Assembly: GCA_008638375.1 (NCBI GenBank)
Contig: CM018038.1
Span: 36,242,097 to 36,306,096 of the forward strand
Length of the DNA stretch: 64,000 nt
DNA from: Nyssa sinensis
Lineage: Eukaryota; Streptophyta; Magnoliopsida; Cornales; Nyssaceae
Direction: 5' to 3'
This document shows, in pieces, positions 1 to 14,805 of this stretch. The notes under the pieces were generated by a model. It worked only from the letters and a program-made list of their open reading frames with translations. It was not told the DNA's origin and did not search any database. The translations under genes and the position numbers were made by a program. Position 1 is the first letter of the stretch. Every line of letters begins with the position of its first letter.

Positions 1-479
1 GTTATTTTAATATTTTTATAATATTTTTGTGATTTGTGTATTTTTATACCAATTTTAATTGCAATAACATTAAGTTTTTATTATATGGTCATATAAAAAT
101 ATAAAAAATTTATGTGTATTCAACGTGTCCCTTAACGTGTTCGTGTCCTACTCTTTTTAGAAATAACGTGTTTGTGTGTCCGTGTCGTATCCATTTTCTG
201 TGTCCGTATCCGTGCTTCTTAGCCTGCAACTGCCTATATCATGCTCGTTTTTGAGTCAAATGGCGCGGCTCTTGTTGTCTTGTGTCCCTTGTGTCCCTTT
301 TTTAGTCTGGTTTTGATCCCCGTTCTTTAAATGATGTTTGGCTCAAACCTAGATCAGAGGCTCATTAATGGCGGCTATGGCCATTGGATGATGTTCTATG
401 GCATCTAGGGTTTGGCTCCTTCGGTTTCCCTCACCTATACCCTAGGTCTAGGTCATCACATGCATGCAATCTCAAAAAT
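1..479. other. AT-rich non-coding stretch, probable repeat debris
   Basis: No coding frame or recognisable element end is seen. Positions about 120-215 carry several imperfect copies of a CGTGTCC/CGTGTCCGTGT-like word, a pattern common in old plant retroelement sequence, but I cannot assign it to a family. Confidence 0.3.
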
Positions 480-1423
480 AATGCTAAAACAGTGAGTTTT
501 TGAAGAAAACCATAGAGGTATAAAGTGGTATTCAAGCTTACCTCTTGATGGTGGTTCCTCTTTTCTCCCTAAACTTGATTCTACTTTTCAAGCTCTAATC
601 TTCAAGTATGCATAACCTTCCTCTCTCCTTTCTTCTTCTTCCCCCCTTCTTTGTCTCTCTTTTTCTCTCTCTATCCAAACCACCTCTCTCTCTCTCTCTC
701 TCTGTGGTTTCTTTTGTCCAGTTGGCTGCAAAACCAGCGACACACACAGTTTGTGTATATATATATGGGCTGTGTTGGTTGCATGAATTTTGATTGAGCC
801 AAATTTTGGTCCAATGATACAAGGCCATCTAACTTTGACTAGCTCACAAGTTGACACCTCATTTTTTGCATGCAGCCCATATATGTATCTTGTTGGATAT
901 ATACATTTTGAGGTGACATTATAGGACAAAAATGTTGGCAGCCTAGTTGGTAAAGTTTTGGCATTCTTTATATGAGGTCTTGGATTCAAGACTTTGTAGG
1001 AGTTTTTTAAGCCATTTTCTATCTTTTCTTTTTACATATGCATCATATTGCTTTTTAGAGTATTTTATTCACTCTTAAAGTTTCTTATAATTTTTGCAAA
1101 GCTTCTTGATTAAGCATACTTTATTTATGTATCACTAGTCTTGCCTTGGAACATTTCGTCCTTTGATCTTTCAAAATTATTCATGTATTAATTCTCGATT
1201 AACGCCCATCGTAATTTGTTATCAAGTTATGACCGTTGTTATTAAATCACTTTTTAAAAATTGATTGTCTCCAATTCATAGCTAATTGCTTTCATTTACA
1301 CATTTGTCTCCATATTTACAAACTATTAGTCTTAAGTAGATGTGCCTGTGATTATTAAGAAAGTTCTCTTACAATAATCATCATTATACTTAATGCTTCA
1401 CTTAATTGGGTGGTGATATTACA
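480..1423 (-). repeat. Family-A LTR remnant, 5' portion, minus orientation
   Basis: The right edge reads TTAATTGGGTGGTGATATTACA, the reverse complement of a TGTAATA-type LTR start. The last 400 bases resemble 21560-21826 in word order (AATTAACxCxxxGTAATTT, a tail ending in GGGTxGxxxTxTTACA). A CT microsatellite (about 683-703) and a short TA run (about 757-766) lie inside, as in other LTRs of this window. The left edge is not defined and no target duplication was found, so this is a truncated copy. Confidence 0.5.
935..1000 (+). repeat. tRNA-like segment (A-box and B-box-like) inside an LTR
   Basis: The segment contains TAGTTGGTAAAG, resembling a Pol III A box, and about 32 bases later GGATTCAAGAC, resembling a B box (GGTTCGANTCC). 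It does not fold into a complete tRNA by inspection and there is no CCA-adjacent acceptor pair, so it is not called a tRNA gene. Four similar segments occur at 11203, 21021, 29723 and 33097, always antisense to the LTR that carries them. Confidence 0.45.
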
Positions 1424-2162
1424 TATTATATGCATACTTCCACTCATTACCCTTTCATCACAAAATTTGTGTACAAGTTGCTTGGCGATGTTTCATAAAA
1501 TTGGGTTTAAGAAAAATCTTAGGTTGGATTTGGTAACATTTCTAGTTTTCTTTTCTTTTTCCTTTTTCAATAAAAAAAAAAAAAACAAGAAAAATGTTTC
1601 TGGTTTTAGTTCTTATTAAACAGAAATCAGAAACATGATTTGTACGCTGTCTAGTGTTTAGAAAAGAAAGAAAGTAGGGTAGAGAAGGGGCTGGAGGAGA
1701 AACACATGGAGAAGAAGTTAACAAGTAGGGTATATTCGTTTAGAATTCTTTGCAAAAGAGGTGCTTTATACAGAAATGGGTACCGAAAGAAACCTGACCT
1801 GGATGAGAGTGATGCAACTCGGAAACAAAGAATAACAAATGGCCAGTTTGGCTTAAGAGAAAGGCATCTCCTAGTGTCATGTTCATGGGGCCACAGTATA
1901 ATGGAATAAATGACAGCAGCCAACACCTGCTAGGCATTATGTTTAATTGATATTTATTATGCTTAGCAAGTGATATTGTACATATAATGTGGGTTTTTGT
2001 ATTTTAATTAGCCAATCTAGCTACCTTGTTCAGCTTATTTGCTGTAAGCCTGTAATATTAATTTTCTTTAGGAGACATCCCCAAGATTCCGACAAAACAT
2101 ATTTATCAAGATTCATTAAAGTAAGATATTAAGATTTTTTGAAATTGTCCTTTTTCATGCAG
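1424..2162. other. Sequence upstream of the visible PEX10 exons (intron or flank)
   Basis: No upstream PEX10 exon was recognised here. A T-rich/A-rich stretch (1535-1590) and a purine-rich stretch (1655-1700) are present. The final bases, TTTTTCATGCAG, form a good 3' splice site leading into the first visible exon, so most of this is probably intron. Confidence 0.45.
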
Positions 2163-4336
<2,174 letters not shown>

Positions 4337-4732
4337 TATTTGATTAAGGTGGACTTCAGTTTATACTGAGCAGAAAGGAAGATAAATGAGCTGAAGAGAT
4401 GCCAATTATCTCCCCCATTTACCACTAATTCGCAAGGGATTTTGAAGTTATTGCCATGGACTTGAAGAAAAAAAGAAGAAATGGAGTGAGGAATATAATC
4501 CTCTACACGATGACAATAATTGTGGCAGTGATATATTATATCTGGTGCTGAGTTCCTCACATCATGGTGAGAAATGGTACAAGTTCATTGTTGTGTCATT
4601 CTCAACATAGTCATCAATTATTGAGATCACAATGTGTATTTATTTCAGATATTTTGGAGCATTCGAAAACACTGAACATTCAATTATTGAGATCACAATG
4701 TGTATTTATGTGCACATAGGAAAACATTAAAA
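4337..4732. other. PEX10 3' flank with a 28-bp direct repeat
   Basis: This is presumed 3' untranslated and intergenic sequence. The word CAATTATTGAGATCACAATG and the bases after it (GTGTATTTAT) occur twice, near 4615-4645 and 4680-4709, a local direct duplication. No coding frame or polyadenylation site is certain. Confidence 0.4.
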
Positions 4733-4845
4733 AATGAGTAGTGTTACACATCCCAAACGCCTATTCTAAATTGACACATTAAATACATGACTTGATGCAT
4801 TTGGGATGTAAAATTTGGGATAGATATTTGGGAGGCATAGTATCA
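4733..4845. mobile_element. Possible small MITE-like element with imperfect terminal inverted repeats
   Basis: The left side reads GTTACACATCCCAAACGCC-TATTC and the right side, reverse-complemented, reads CTATGCCTCCCAAATATC-TATCCC, giving imperfect inverted repeats of about 35 bases around a short AT-rich centre. There is no coding capacity. A target-site duplication was not clear, so the limits are approximate and the call is tentative. Confidence 0.3.
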
Positions 4846-5326
4846 TTGTTAAAAGATTTATTTCAAAGTTGTATATTGGTTGAGTTATACAAGTTTTGAA
4901 TGCACTATGAGCTGATAGGGCTATAAGAATTGAATTTTCGATATATCACTTGATAAAATGGGCGTGTTGTGAGCAGGTTGCATCAAATTTGGGTTGGGTA
5001 ATCTTGGATCAACCCGTTAGCTCAAAATATTATTATTAATTTTTTGTTTATTGTTTTCTGACTATGAAGCAAACCAATTTACAAGTATTAAATCCAGTGA
5101 AAAACCTTGTGCAAGAACACAAGATTAGAATAATTAAATATTGTTGGAAGCAAAAGTTAAGTGCCACAGAGCTCACAAAAAGAAGAAGAAGAAAGAAGTC
5201 CAAACACATAGGAAGATGATCTTGGATTAAAATTACAAGATTTAGCAATTAAGTAGATGAAGCATAATCAGAACATAGAAATGCTACTTTTTACTAGCAC
5301 CACAACAATTCAGGACATTGCAAATT
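4846..5326. other. Intergenic AT-rich sequence
   Basis: No gene, element end or strong repeat was seen. Confidence 0.3.
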
Positions 5327-5620
5327 CTAATCAAATGCAAAACCCCACATGTGCAATGCGACTAACCTTAAACTATGAAAGCAATGTGCAATGATACCCA
5401 ACCAATCAGGTAAGCCGCCGCCACTCCATTTACTTTGGGCCATCTTCCAATTTCTTTCTCTCATCATGGGAGCTGCATCTTCGCCCCATTCTTGTTCATC
5501 CATTGCCTTGATGATTTGGGTTAGTATCGGCAACAATGATAAAATGTCTACATCTTCATCGTCGTAATCGTCATCATCACTCCATGCAACTTCAGCTCTG
5601 TACATTATTCCCAACCCCAA
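5327..5620 (-). CDS. Unrecognised 97-residue open frame with an acidic stretch
   Basis: The frame starts MGLGIMYRAEVAWS and continues with an acidic run (DDDDYDDEDVD, about residues 16-26), a leucine/isoleucine stretch (ILSLLPILTQIIKAMDEQEW) and a tryptophan-rich end (WSGGGLPDWLG). I do not recognise the family. Composition looks more protein-like than the other short frames here, so it could be one exon or a relic of a gene or transposon gene. There is no supporting neighbour, and it could equally be a chance frame. Confidence 0.2.
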   Translation of the reverse strand: MGLGIMYRAEVAWSDDDDYDDEDVDILSLLPILTQIIKAMDEQEWGEDAAPMMRERNWKMAQSKWSGGGLPDWLGIIAHCFHSLRLVALHMWGFAFD

Positions 5621-6600
5621 CTAAATCCCATTAACGATCATGGATTGACACAGGAGGCGCAATGACCGACAATGGTGATTTCTTCAATTGGGCGAAGTCA
5701 AGCAATGGGGCATCGGAGCCACGAAACGTACAAGGTACTTCCCGTGCAGTTAAATAAGTTCTCTAAGAGAACAGATTTGTCAAAAATGAATGATGACTGG
5801 GAAAAAGTAATATGATGATAAACCAAATATGATATTGAGTATGAAGAACTAGAAATTTAAGTAACTTTTTGTGCAAAAGTAATGGAAACAAAAAATAATA
5901 ACTATTACTGAAAAAAAAAAAAGATTGAAGGACTTTGAGATTTGAATTGTTCAAAATTGATGTGGAAGGTTCCAAGTGAACCAAATAAAATATCACAGTT
6001 AAAAGTACTTTCAAGAAGCAGATTGTTAGATGAAGAGTTAGTAACTGGAATAAAAGGCTACCTTAAGAATCTTCAGTGAATATACCAAGACTAGAAGAAG
6101 AAATGAACTAAATAAACTTACTATACTTCAATCCATGAAGGGATGGAAAATCAAAATCTATGAAAAGCTCAACCTTGAGCAAGAAATAAAAAGTATTCGT
6201 ACCAACTAATAATTTAGAAGAAATGGAGGAAATAACTTCCTCAACCTTTCTAATTCATGAGAATGAATGCATGTGAATTCGAAACAAAGACAGGTATGCC
6301 AACAAGTTAGTAAAAAAATGAAGCAAAGCAGGATTGACTAATCTTCAACTTAAGTGACCCATAGAAATGAGCACGTGATAAAGAATCACAAACGGATTTT
6401 ACGAATAAACCAAAAGTTACCCTTGCATGGAAAAATATTGTAATGCAAAGAGCACACGAGTAAACCATCCTTGCATGAGCCAAATGATACTCATAAACAC
6501 AAAAATGAAATACGATGCGTGCAATACTCAAATAAAGTCAAATGGACAAACAGGACTTAAGTGAATGACGTTACAAATCATGTAACCAAACATGCGTAGT
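5621..6600 (+). repeat. Non-coding internal region of a decayed LTR retroelement
   Basis: Positions 6390-6640 resemble 53840-54060 in order and wording (AAAGTTACCxTTGCAT, GTAATGCAAA, ACxCGAGTAAACCAT, GAATGACGTTACA, ATTTGCGACC). The second copy lies 0.6-0.8 kb before a polypurine tract, so both are likely internal, pre-LTR sequence of the same element type. No protein domain is seen. Confidence 0.4.
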
Positions 6601-6780
6601 GAATTCCGATGGAGGATTTGCGACCAAAAAATGGAGAAATTGAAAGGAAAGTGGGATTGTGTGAATCAATCTAGGACTCTATCCTTAATGAAGACTGAAG
6701 TATTTGAATGGTGTGCGGCTAGAGAGAGAGAGGAAGAGAGAGGAAGAGAGAGAAAGAAGAAATTAAAGAGATAGAGAGAG

Positions 6781-6837
6781 GAAGAAGAAGAAGAAGAAGA
6801 AGAAGAAGAAGAAGAAGAAAAAGAAGAAGAAGACGAG
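6781..6837 (+). repeat. GAA trinucleotide microsatellite
   Basis: A nearly pure run of GAA/AAG units follows a GA-rich stretch (6720-6780), inside LTR-derived sequence. Confidence 0.85.
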
Positions 6838-9635
6838 AAATGAAGAACGAGGAAAGGGGTGATGCATGCAATGGTTGAAGGCCATAGAATAAAAATCAAA
6901 CTGAGAGTTTAGAGCTTGATTTTTCTCTGTTTTATGAATTGGGATTGATTTCTTAAGGTCGCAAAAATTGAATAAGGGAAAAACAAGTGTGAAAACAATG
7001 ATTAAAACATGTCGAAAATAAAAAGAAAAACTCTTCGCCGAAAATCCCACCTGTAATAGCCTATTTTGACAGCCAAACCTACATAAAACTAGATTTTGGA
7101 AACGGATATGGAATCCTCATTGAAAAATGGTTCAAATCCCATCGGATTTGTCGCCGCAAAACACTCGCCGGATAAGGCGATCGGCACCGACGAAATTTTG
7201 TTGACCAAGTCAACTCTTGACTAGGTCGGTCAACGGGTTAAGTCAGGTCAGATATCGGGTCTAGATTAACCCGCTATAAAAATGGATCCTAATTTAAGTG
7301 GAATGGCGTCGTTTTGATTTGGTAAGGGGATGGCATCAACCTGATGTGGTGATGACGCGTTGAATCGGTTAGTTCTTGACCTTGTTGAGCCGATTCACTT
7401 GAGAAGTGACTGGACTGGATGGTTTACATTAAATAAGGTTCTTGAAATTTCATTTTGGCCCCAGACTCCTCCGAAATTAAGTTTTGACCCTCAGAACTTT
7501 CTGTCAATTACGAAAAGACCTAGAAAATAATTATATATTACTTTTAAATCTTTTTTAAATTATAGGAAATTATCAAAATGTCCTTAGGCCAAAAAAGGCC
7601 AAATAAAGGCCAATTAAAATGAAAGAAGAGTCTAACTTAATATTTTTTGGCATTCTGGACTCAATGGCAGAGTCTAAATTACCATATGCCTTTAGTGATC
7701 CAAAAGCTAGTTAAATGTAAAAGATAGTATATTCTGACTTTCTTTGATGTTCTAGAATGAGCGGTGGAGTCCATTTTAGCAAACAAAGTACCAAAAAATG
7801 GGAAGCGTGAAAGTAAAAAATTACAATAATGCCCCTAAGCTTACTATAAGCTATAGATGTGCAAATTAAGATCCGAAAAAGCCTAAACGGACTAACTTCA
7901 ATATTCTTGACCTGACGATGACATCCTTTTGAGAAAAATAATATTCGATAATAAATTAAAAAATGACGAATACGTCCTTAAGATTTAATGAAGTTACCAG
8001 AAGTGTGTAGAAGAAATTAAAAGGTCTATGTAAATGTTTTAAGGACCGACTGGACTCAAAAATGAAGTCTGAATACGTAAATCGTGTACGAAAAAATATG
8101 GGACATTAAAAGTATAAATTACCATTATGCCTCTTGAGGCCAAATAAGCTATAAAGCATCAGAAGCCCTAAATTGGAAATTTGAGGATCTCTCTTAATCA
8201 AGTTGACTAAGTTCAAAAGCACCTAAAGAGTTGAATAAAGATGCTTGGAATTAGAATGAATACTAATTCAGTATACAATATATTTTTGATCCATGATTAT
8301 AGGATCACCCAAACGATGAAAAAATGGAACAAGGCTATAGGATGGCACGAACCTATGAACAACATCCAAGCCTAGAGAGAAGCATCACTATTGAAGGTAA
8401 ACCAAACCGTACAAATTTCTCTTTCTAAAACTTTAAAAGGAAAACTCACTATACAGGAAATCTTTCTGTATTCTTTTATAAGCAATGAGGTATGTGTATG
8501 GTATACGTAGATAGAACAAGAGATCGAGCCATTAAAACCCTAAACCAACAAAAACTGTCATTGACGACAACCTTGAAGGTGGGTCTGAAACAACTAAAAA
8601 GAAATGGGTTCTTGTCACTTGGGTTAGAATCTAGGTGTCCCAGTGATTTCAAAATGCCAATCCTTTTTGAAAATGAACCTAAAATGGGGAAATAGAACCG
8701 TGACATACCCAAATAAAATGAAAGAATAGTGTATTCTGACGTTCTGGACCCAATGACGAGGCCTGTTTTAAGAAATGGAATTTCAAAAATTAGGACACGT
8801 AAAATGCAATAATTATCATTTTACCCTTAATGACATCCAAGGCCAATTAAAAGTTCGAGAGGGTCTATTTTGACTTTCTTTGACATTCCGGACCCAAAGG
8901 TAAGGTCCTTATTGTTAAATTAGGTATTAAAAAATAAGTCACATAAAAATGTAAGTTACTAGACTACCCCTAAGAGACTTGACTATGAATGGCCTCGATT
9001 AAAAGAAATAAGACTTATTCCAAGGAAATAACAATCATTGGGTCTGAGAATAAATTAAAAACATCAGTTAGGAAATGACATAAGTCAAACGTGAAATTAA
9101 TAAGCTTTTCATGAACTTATATTTTAAGAGCTACAAAGGAAAAGGAAAGGCCCACTAGTAGCTTTGAAGTGGAGGTTTTAACTCCATGATTCCTGAAGTG
9201 TTTTACATTCAAATTCCTGTAATTAGATGACTTGTGTTTCAAACATGTTACTTGTTCCATTTTCAAACACTATTATGAACTACAAATGTGCTTGTTTTAA
9301 ATGCCAACTGTTTATAAAGTTCTTACTTCAGCATGTCTATTTTAACTTCAAAGTTGTGTTAAATGTCTTCTTCAAAAATGAATATTTTTATTCCAACCAT
9401 GTTTTAAATACTCAGAAAACTATAGTCAAAGACTCTTGGATGTTATGTTTAAGTACTCTAAAGGCTCGGTAGAGGGTATATCCCTCATGCATGAGATTCT
9501 CCACTATTCTAGTCATGTATAATATAAATTATACTGACACTCTGTTAAGCTTAGAGTCCAGTTAGAAACGCATTCTTCTAAAAAAAAAAGTGAAAAAATG
9601 CTACATTCTAAAATGGTAAAAGGTTCATCCTTCAT

Positions 9636-12600
9636 TGTAATACCCCGACCCAAAATGTTACGGAGCAAGCCAAGTAAACTCGAACTATTAGAGCTTTTTG
9701 TTATAACATTTAATAACTGGGCGATTGTGAAATTTTAAATAGATTTGAAGGTACGGATAATGCCCAAGCGATGTCAAGGAAGCCATGAATGAATACCGAA
9801 ATCAAAAATGAAATCTTAAATAAGGAAAATAAAATAAATGAAAAAAAAAGAAAATATAAAAATAAAATAAAAGCTAAATGAAAAAAATGAGAATTTGGAA
9901 AGAAATAAAAATGAGAATGTAATATGTGAACAATATATATGTATATATATAGGTGTGAAAATTTAAATAAATAAAGAAATATGTATGTGTGGTGTAATCA
10001 GTTATAACATGTAACTGAAGAAAAAAAAAAAAAAAAAAAAGAGAAGGAAAACGGATGGGGGAGCAAATGAAGGGGCAGTGGTTACGGTTGAGGAAGAGAG
10101 AAAGAAAAGGGGAGTTGAAGTGTAGAACCTGGAAGGGCGCGGGAGAGAGAGAAATTAAGTGAAGGGCGTTCTCTTGTTTTATATAACAGCCATGCGTTAG
10201 AATCAGAGGAAGAAGAGAAGAAAAGAAAAGAAAAAAAAAAAAAAACAGAAACAGAGGGACGGCTGGTCGCTAGAACAGAGGAAGAAGAAGGAGGAGATAG
10301 GCCAAGGGGCACCTTGCGTGAGTTGTGAAGGAAGCGGAGGAGGAAACGAGCCAAGACAAACCGGGTCTGGGCAGTGAATTCGGGAGTGAAATCAGTGATC
10401 GCTCTGTACGCAATTGGGTGAGTACGGTTAAATTTCTATGTTTAATTTTGTTGTCGAGCATGAATTACTATGTTGATATAGAATCGTGTGAAACATAGGA
10501 CTTGATTGAATGCATAGAATTTGATTGGTGTTGGAATTGAATCAAGGAAAACAGAAAAAAAAAGAAAAAGAAAAAGAAAACAACGGACAGAATTGAAACT
10601 AGGCGCAACAGTGAAAACGGAGGAGAAAAAAACAGTTCGGGTGAGGCGATTTTGTTGCGATTAATTGGGCTAGATCATGGGTAATTGATTCCCTTGGGTG
10701 TAGGGAAATTTTAGAGTCAAATCGGGATTGAAACCGTAGGAGAAAAACAGAGAAAAACGGAAGGGAAAGGGGCTGCCGGAAAACCGCATAGCCCCTGGTG
10801 CGCTACTGTTCCGGTCATTTTGGGAGTGCTCCAGCACTCCGATTTGAAATCCGACGGTAGATTTGAGTTGCCCATAACTCGTAGGTGTTAACCCCGCTGA
10901 AAAACGCAAGAAACCCGTCACCGGCGAGTCGCCGTTGACGAAGAAGACAACCTATACGCTGGAAATGGCTGCTGTGCGGCTGCTGTTTTCTGATTTTATT
11001 TTGGCCAAACCGGGTCGGGTCTGACCCGGCCCACCCATTCAGATGACTGCCCAACACTTGTACTTCATGGATAAATTCTTAAATTCGAGTTTAGATAGTG
11101 TTTGGTTAGAAAGGAGAGCTATCCAATGGTTGGCTTAAACTTGAACAGGAAATGAAAAAAAAAAAAATGAAAAATGTATTAACAGAAAATGAAAAAAATG
11201 GTTTGGGCAGCGAATTGAACCTGTGACCAAAGGGGAAAGGGTGAGAAGCTTAGCCACTGTGACACCAAGGCACATGTGGTCTGTTTGGGCTCAAATACGA
11301 TATGTATTATCCAGATTAATTAATTTAAATAAATGATTTAAATTAATAAATTTTAAATTTAATTTCGACGCCTTAAATTAGTAAAACGAATAATGAAAAC
11401 TTACTATTTTGGACCCTCTGAATTTAATAGTGAGGTCTGTTTTACGAGACGGAGTCCCGAAAAAAAATAAAATAACCGTAGAATGCCAAAATGACCAAAA
11501 TGCCCCTACGTCAAAGGTGAGTCAAACGGACTCCGATTTAGTTAAGTAAATAGTGAATTTTTATTAATTCAAACCTACTGGACTCAACGGTGAAGTCCAA
11601 ATTATGAAAACAGAACTCAAAAAGTAGAGACACGTAAATGACCATTTTGCCCTTGGGTAAATTAAGTTTAAAATGGAAATCGTAAAACATAAATTAGTAA
11701 GGGAGGTATTTAGAGTAACGAGGCATAAATTTGGTAAATGTTATGAAAGCTGAAACGTGTTTATTGATTTATAGGCAAGTCACAAGGAAAGGAGAAAGTC
11801 ACGGGATATTAAGACGTTGATGAGGTAAGTGGATTCCTATCTTTGATACGTGGTTTCCAAGCCACGATCTTTCCATTACTGCCAATCTTGTACTCATGTA
11901 TTTATACCCACTGTTATTGTTCCCACCATCGATATTGTTCTACTTGGTGGATGTCTATTGGTTGATGGTTCATGGCTTGATTCATTGTGTTGATGTTATT
12001 CACTGTATGCTTATGTTATGATGTTCCATGCTTTGCACACCTGATATGGAATACGATATAATCCTGAGTTATGTTAAATGCTGGGTCTTGTGCTCAGACA
12101 CATTACCCTTCTGATGCTATCTGATTGACTGGACCTACGGGTCAATTTATGGGACCTACGGGTCAAATGGACATGTGGCAATGATGGCGTTTTTACGCAG
12201 TGAGTTTTAATGGCATTTTATATACATTAATGTTAATGGGGGTATGCCGGGCTCCAAATGACCGAGGGTCTGCCAAACCCTGAACAGAGTAAAGGCATCA
12301 TCCATGTTAATTGATATAGTTCTATGTTGATCGGTTTTGATTTATTGGATTGATTGTGACCGTTTCATTGTGGCAGTATTTATGTTGATTGTGTTCATCG
12401 AGCCTATTCTATATTCATGCTACACTGTTACTCTTGACGGTTATTGTACGTTGTCATTCATTGGTTACTCTTGACTGTTATTGTACCTTGTCACTCATTG
12501 GTCATTGTGGCATTTTATAGTTGACTGAAATCGTTATCATGACTGGCTATCATGTTACCTTGACTTGTATTCATTTATGTCATCCCCACCCGTATTGGGG

Positions 12601-12949
12601 ATAGGCTTCTACTTACTGAGTTTGTAGCTCACCCCTTACTAAATTTTTCAGGTGAGAATGTTACAGAACCACAGTAGGAGATCAGGAGCTTAAGGAGACA
12701 GTTGAGGAGCATAGTAGTAATGAATGAAGTCTCTCCCATGTACTCACCACCTAAGAGTGGTTTAGGATCAGTTTATTGTTAGTTTGAAGTTTAGTCTTTG
12801 AACAATAATTGTAATAAAGCTTCCGCACTTTAATGTCATGTTTATATTATTTACTGTTATCATTGGTAAAAGAATGGAAAAAGTAGGGACGGCCATGGGG
12901 TCGGCCCTACAATACGAGATCCGCATAGGGTGGGTTTCGTGTCGTGACA
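9636..12949 (+). mobile_element. Solo LTR, family A, 3.3 kb, TSD TTCAT/CTCAT
   Basis: It starts TGTAATACCCCGACCC and ends GGGTGGGTTTCGTGTCGTGACA, so TG...CA. Flanks are TTCAT (9631-9635) and CTCAT (12950-12954), a 5-bp target duplication with one difference. It sits inside an older family-A LTR whose sequence resumes at 12955. A TATATAA box-like motif at about 10180, a tRNA-like segment on the opposite strand (11203-11272), two internal modules (11400-11690) and a duplicated GACCTACGGGTCAA (about 12130-12165) are inside. No protein is encoded. With no second LTR or internal region it is best read as a solo LTR left by recombination. Confidence 0.8.
11203..11272 (-). repeat. tRNA-like segment antisense within the solo LTR
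   Basis: Read on the - strand it has CAGTGGCTAAG (A-box-like) and then CAGGTTCAATTCG (B-box-like) about 35 bases later. Four parallel segments occur in other family-A LTRs. It is too degenerate to be a tRNA gene. Confidence 0.45.
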
Positions 12950-13720
12950 CTCATTATTATTAACAAGATTTATATTCTTATGTCTCATGATTTAAGGATT
13001 TATGTTTTCGATTTTTAATGAAACCTAAATCCACTTGTTCTGTATTTGATAAAGTAAATGCTTTGCTTGAATGCCTTGAATGCTTCATGATTTCTATTTT
13101 GAAGATTTCTGTATTCTGTATTTGAATTGTATGAACAATTGGTAGTGATCATTTTTATAAACTCTACCATACTTAGACCACTATCAGTTGAAAACTCATG
13201 ACAAGGTATCTAATTACTCACTGATCTTTGCATAAAGCTCACATGGATTGTTACCCATGTTGTTTTTCGGCAATGATGATGAATGGGACCCTTACCCATA
13301 CTAATGAAGGGCGTCGGGAACTCCATTCTTTTGATAGCATTTTTGTTGTAAGTTAATTAACTGGGGTTAGATCTTTAGCAAGTAGGATTTTGGAAATACC
13401 AAGATGAATAGATCATCAATTATCTTTTATAGTAGTTTTAGGAGACAAATTATGTAATTAAATTTTGCAGGCAAAATGATTATGTAATATACTTAAGATG
13501 CCTTAAGTTTAAGTTTCAAAAAAAAAATATTTAGTAAGTTTAGAAGAAGCTCTATTTCGGACGATTGTGCGATTGTCTTCACGCTTCCACAACCCTTTTC
13601 TTTGTTGTTGTTATGTTTGCACTGCCATCCAGCACCCCGTTTCGTCACTTACAAGGCCCCCTAAGCCAGAGGTGGTTGCGTTCCCCTAATCCGCACAGGG
13701 TGGGTTTCGGGGATGTAACA

Positions 13721-14805
13721 TTCCCAAAGGTTGGGAAAATGCAATCCTAATGACATGGAATGTATTAGACCCAAATGGAATGAGAAAAGATGATGCCAAG
13801 AACTTGAGCAGAAATTGAGGAGGAAAAGATTCCTAAAGAATTGAGAATAGAGAAGACTCGTGGAAAGGAATTGAGTCCTAGTAGAGTGGAATTGAGTCCT
13901 AATGAGATGAGATCAAGAAATAAAATCCTAAATAGATGGAATAGGATGACATGGAATGATTAAAGGGGAATGAAATTTAGCCGTAGGAATTTGCTTAAAG
14001 TCTGGAATGAATATGTAAGAATGCTTGAGACTTTTCACTTGGTGGGACCCATGGTCATGATAGCATTAGGAAAGAAAAAAAATTGTTGAACAAGCCTTTA
14101 GATCACAAACTTGAAATTCGATGGACCCATCAAAAAGACTTTTTTAAAACAATTGAAATGAGTAATATCAAAAGTTTCACTTATTCAAATCTCCCATGGC
14201 ATTTGGACTCCACTTGACAATGGCATGGAAGACATGAGATACAAAAATCTTTTAACTTATGTTCATTCAAATCTATATTATCTAAAATTTACAATTGATG
14301 TTTCCATGCAGGCCCCATAATTGAAGTGATGATAAAAATAAAACGCAAGTGTCTTTATCTGTCTATCCGTACTGGCAGAATGCTAATCGACATCCGTTGT
14401 GATTGTGTGACGCATGGTACTAGGCTCTATTAAGTGTTGATTGGTTGGCAGAATGGGAGATTTTTAGACTTTGATTGTCGATCGGACACACATGGAGTAT
14501 CGATTAGTCGACAGAGAGCGATTTTTTTTAGGTTTTCTCATGATGTGATTTTTGCGTAGGTCAGTGAATGTCTTATGCCAAAATTGAGTTTTTCAACTAA
14601 GCCAAGTGTATAAGGTGAACTATATGCATGACGTTAGGTTGGGTAATATAGGCTTCAGGCTCTCTTCAATAATGTGTTATATACCTCCCGTGATCGTTTA
14701 GGAAACAAATCACGATCAAATAGTATGACAACAATCCTTTTGATATAACTCCCAAGGCACCATCAAAGGCTTTCCTTGGTAAAAGTGGTAAGTGGTCGAG
14801 GAGTA
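13721..14805. other. Unassigned repeat-like sequence outside the large nest
   Basis: Sequence 13740-13960 repeats words such as GGAATTGAGTCCTA and AATGACATGGAAT, a degenerate local tandem pattern. No coding frame is convincing. At 14806-14810 it carries GAGGG, the left target-site copy of the outer solo LTR, and the same host sequence resumes after 51541. Confidence 0.4.

Larger units (their letters stand above)
6601..13720 (+). mobile_element. Family-A LTR, plus orientation, interrupted by a later solo LTR
   Basis: The right end is AATCCGCACAGGGTGGGTTT followed by CGGGGATGTAACA at 13720, the standard 3' terminus of this LTR family. The body has the family's AACGGGTTAAGTCAGGTC and GTCGTTTTG words (7210-7320), several ~145-bp modules (7560-9060) and the conserved ATCCATGATTATAGGATCACC (8290). 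A 3.3-kb solo LTR (9636-12949) interrupts it. The left edge is uncertain: TGTAATAG at 7052 is a candidate start, but upstream words suggest the LTR may begin earlier. There is no coding capacity. Confidence 0.55.

Noticed and set aside
1706..1909. 67-residue frame just upstream of the PEX10 exons
   Set aside because: It does not match the PEX10 region expected there and lacks a donor site in a suitable frame; probably intron.
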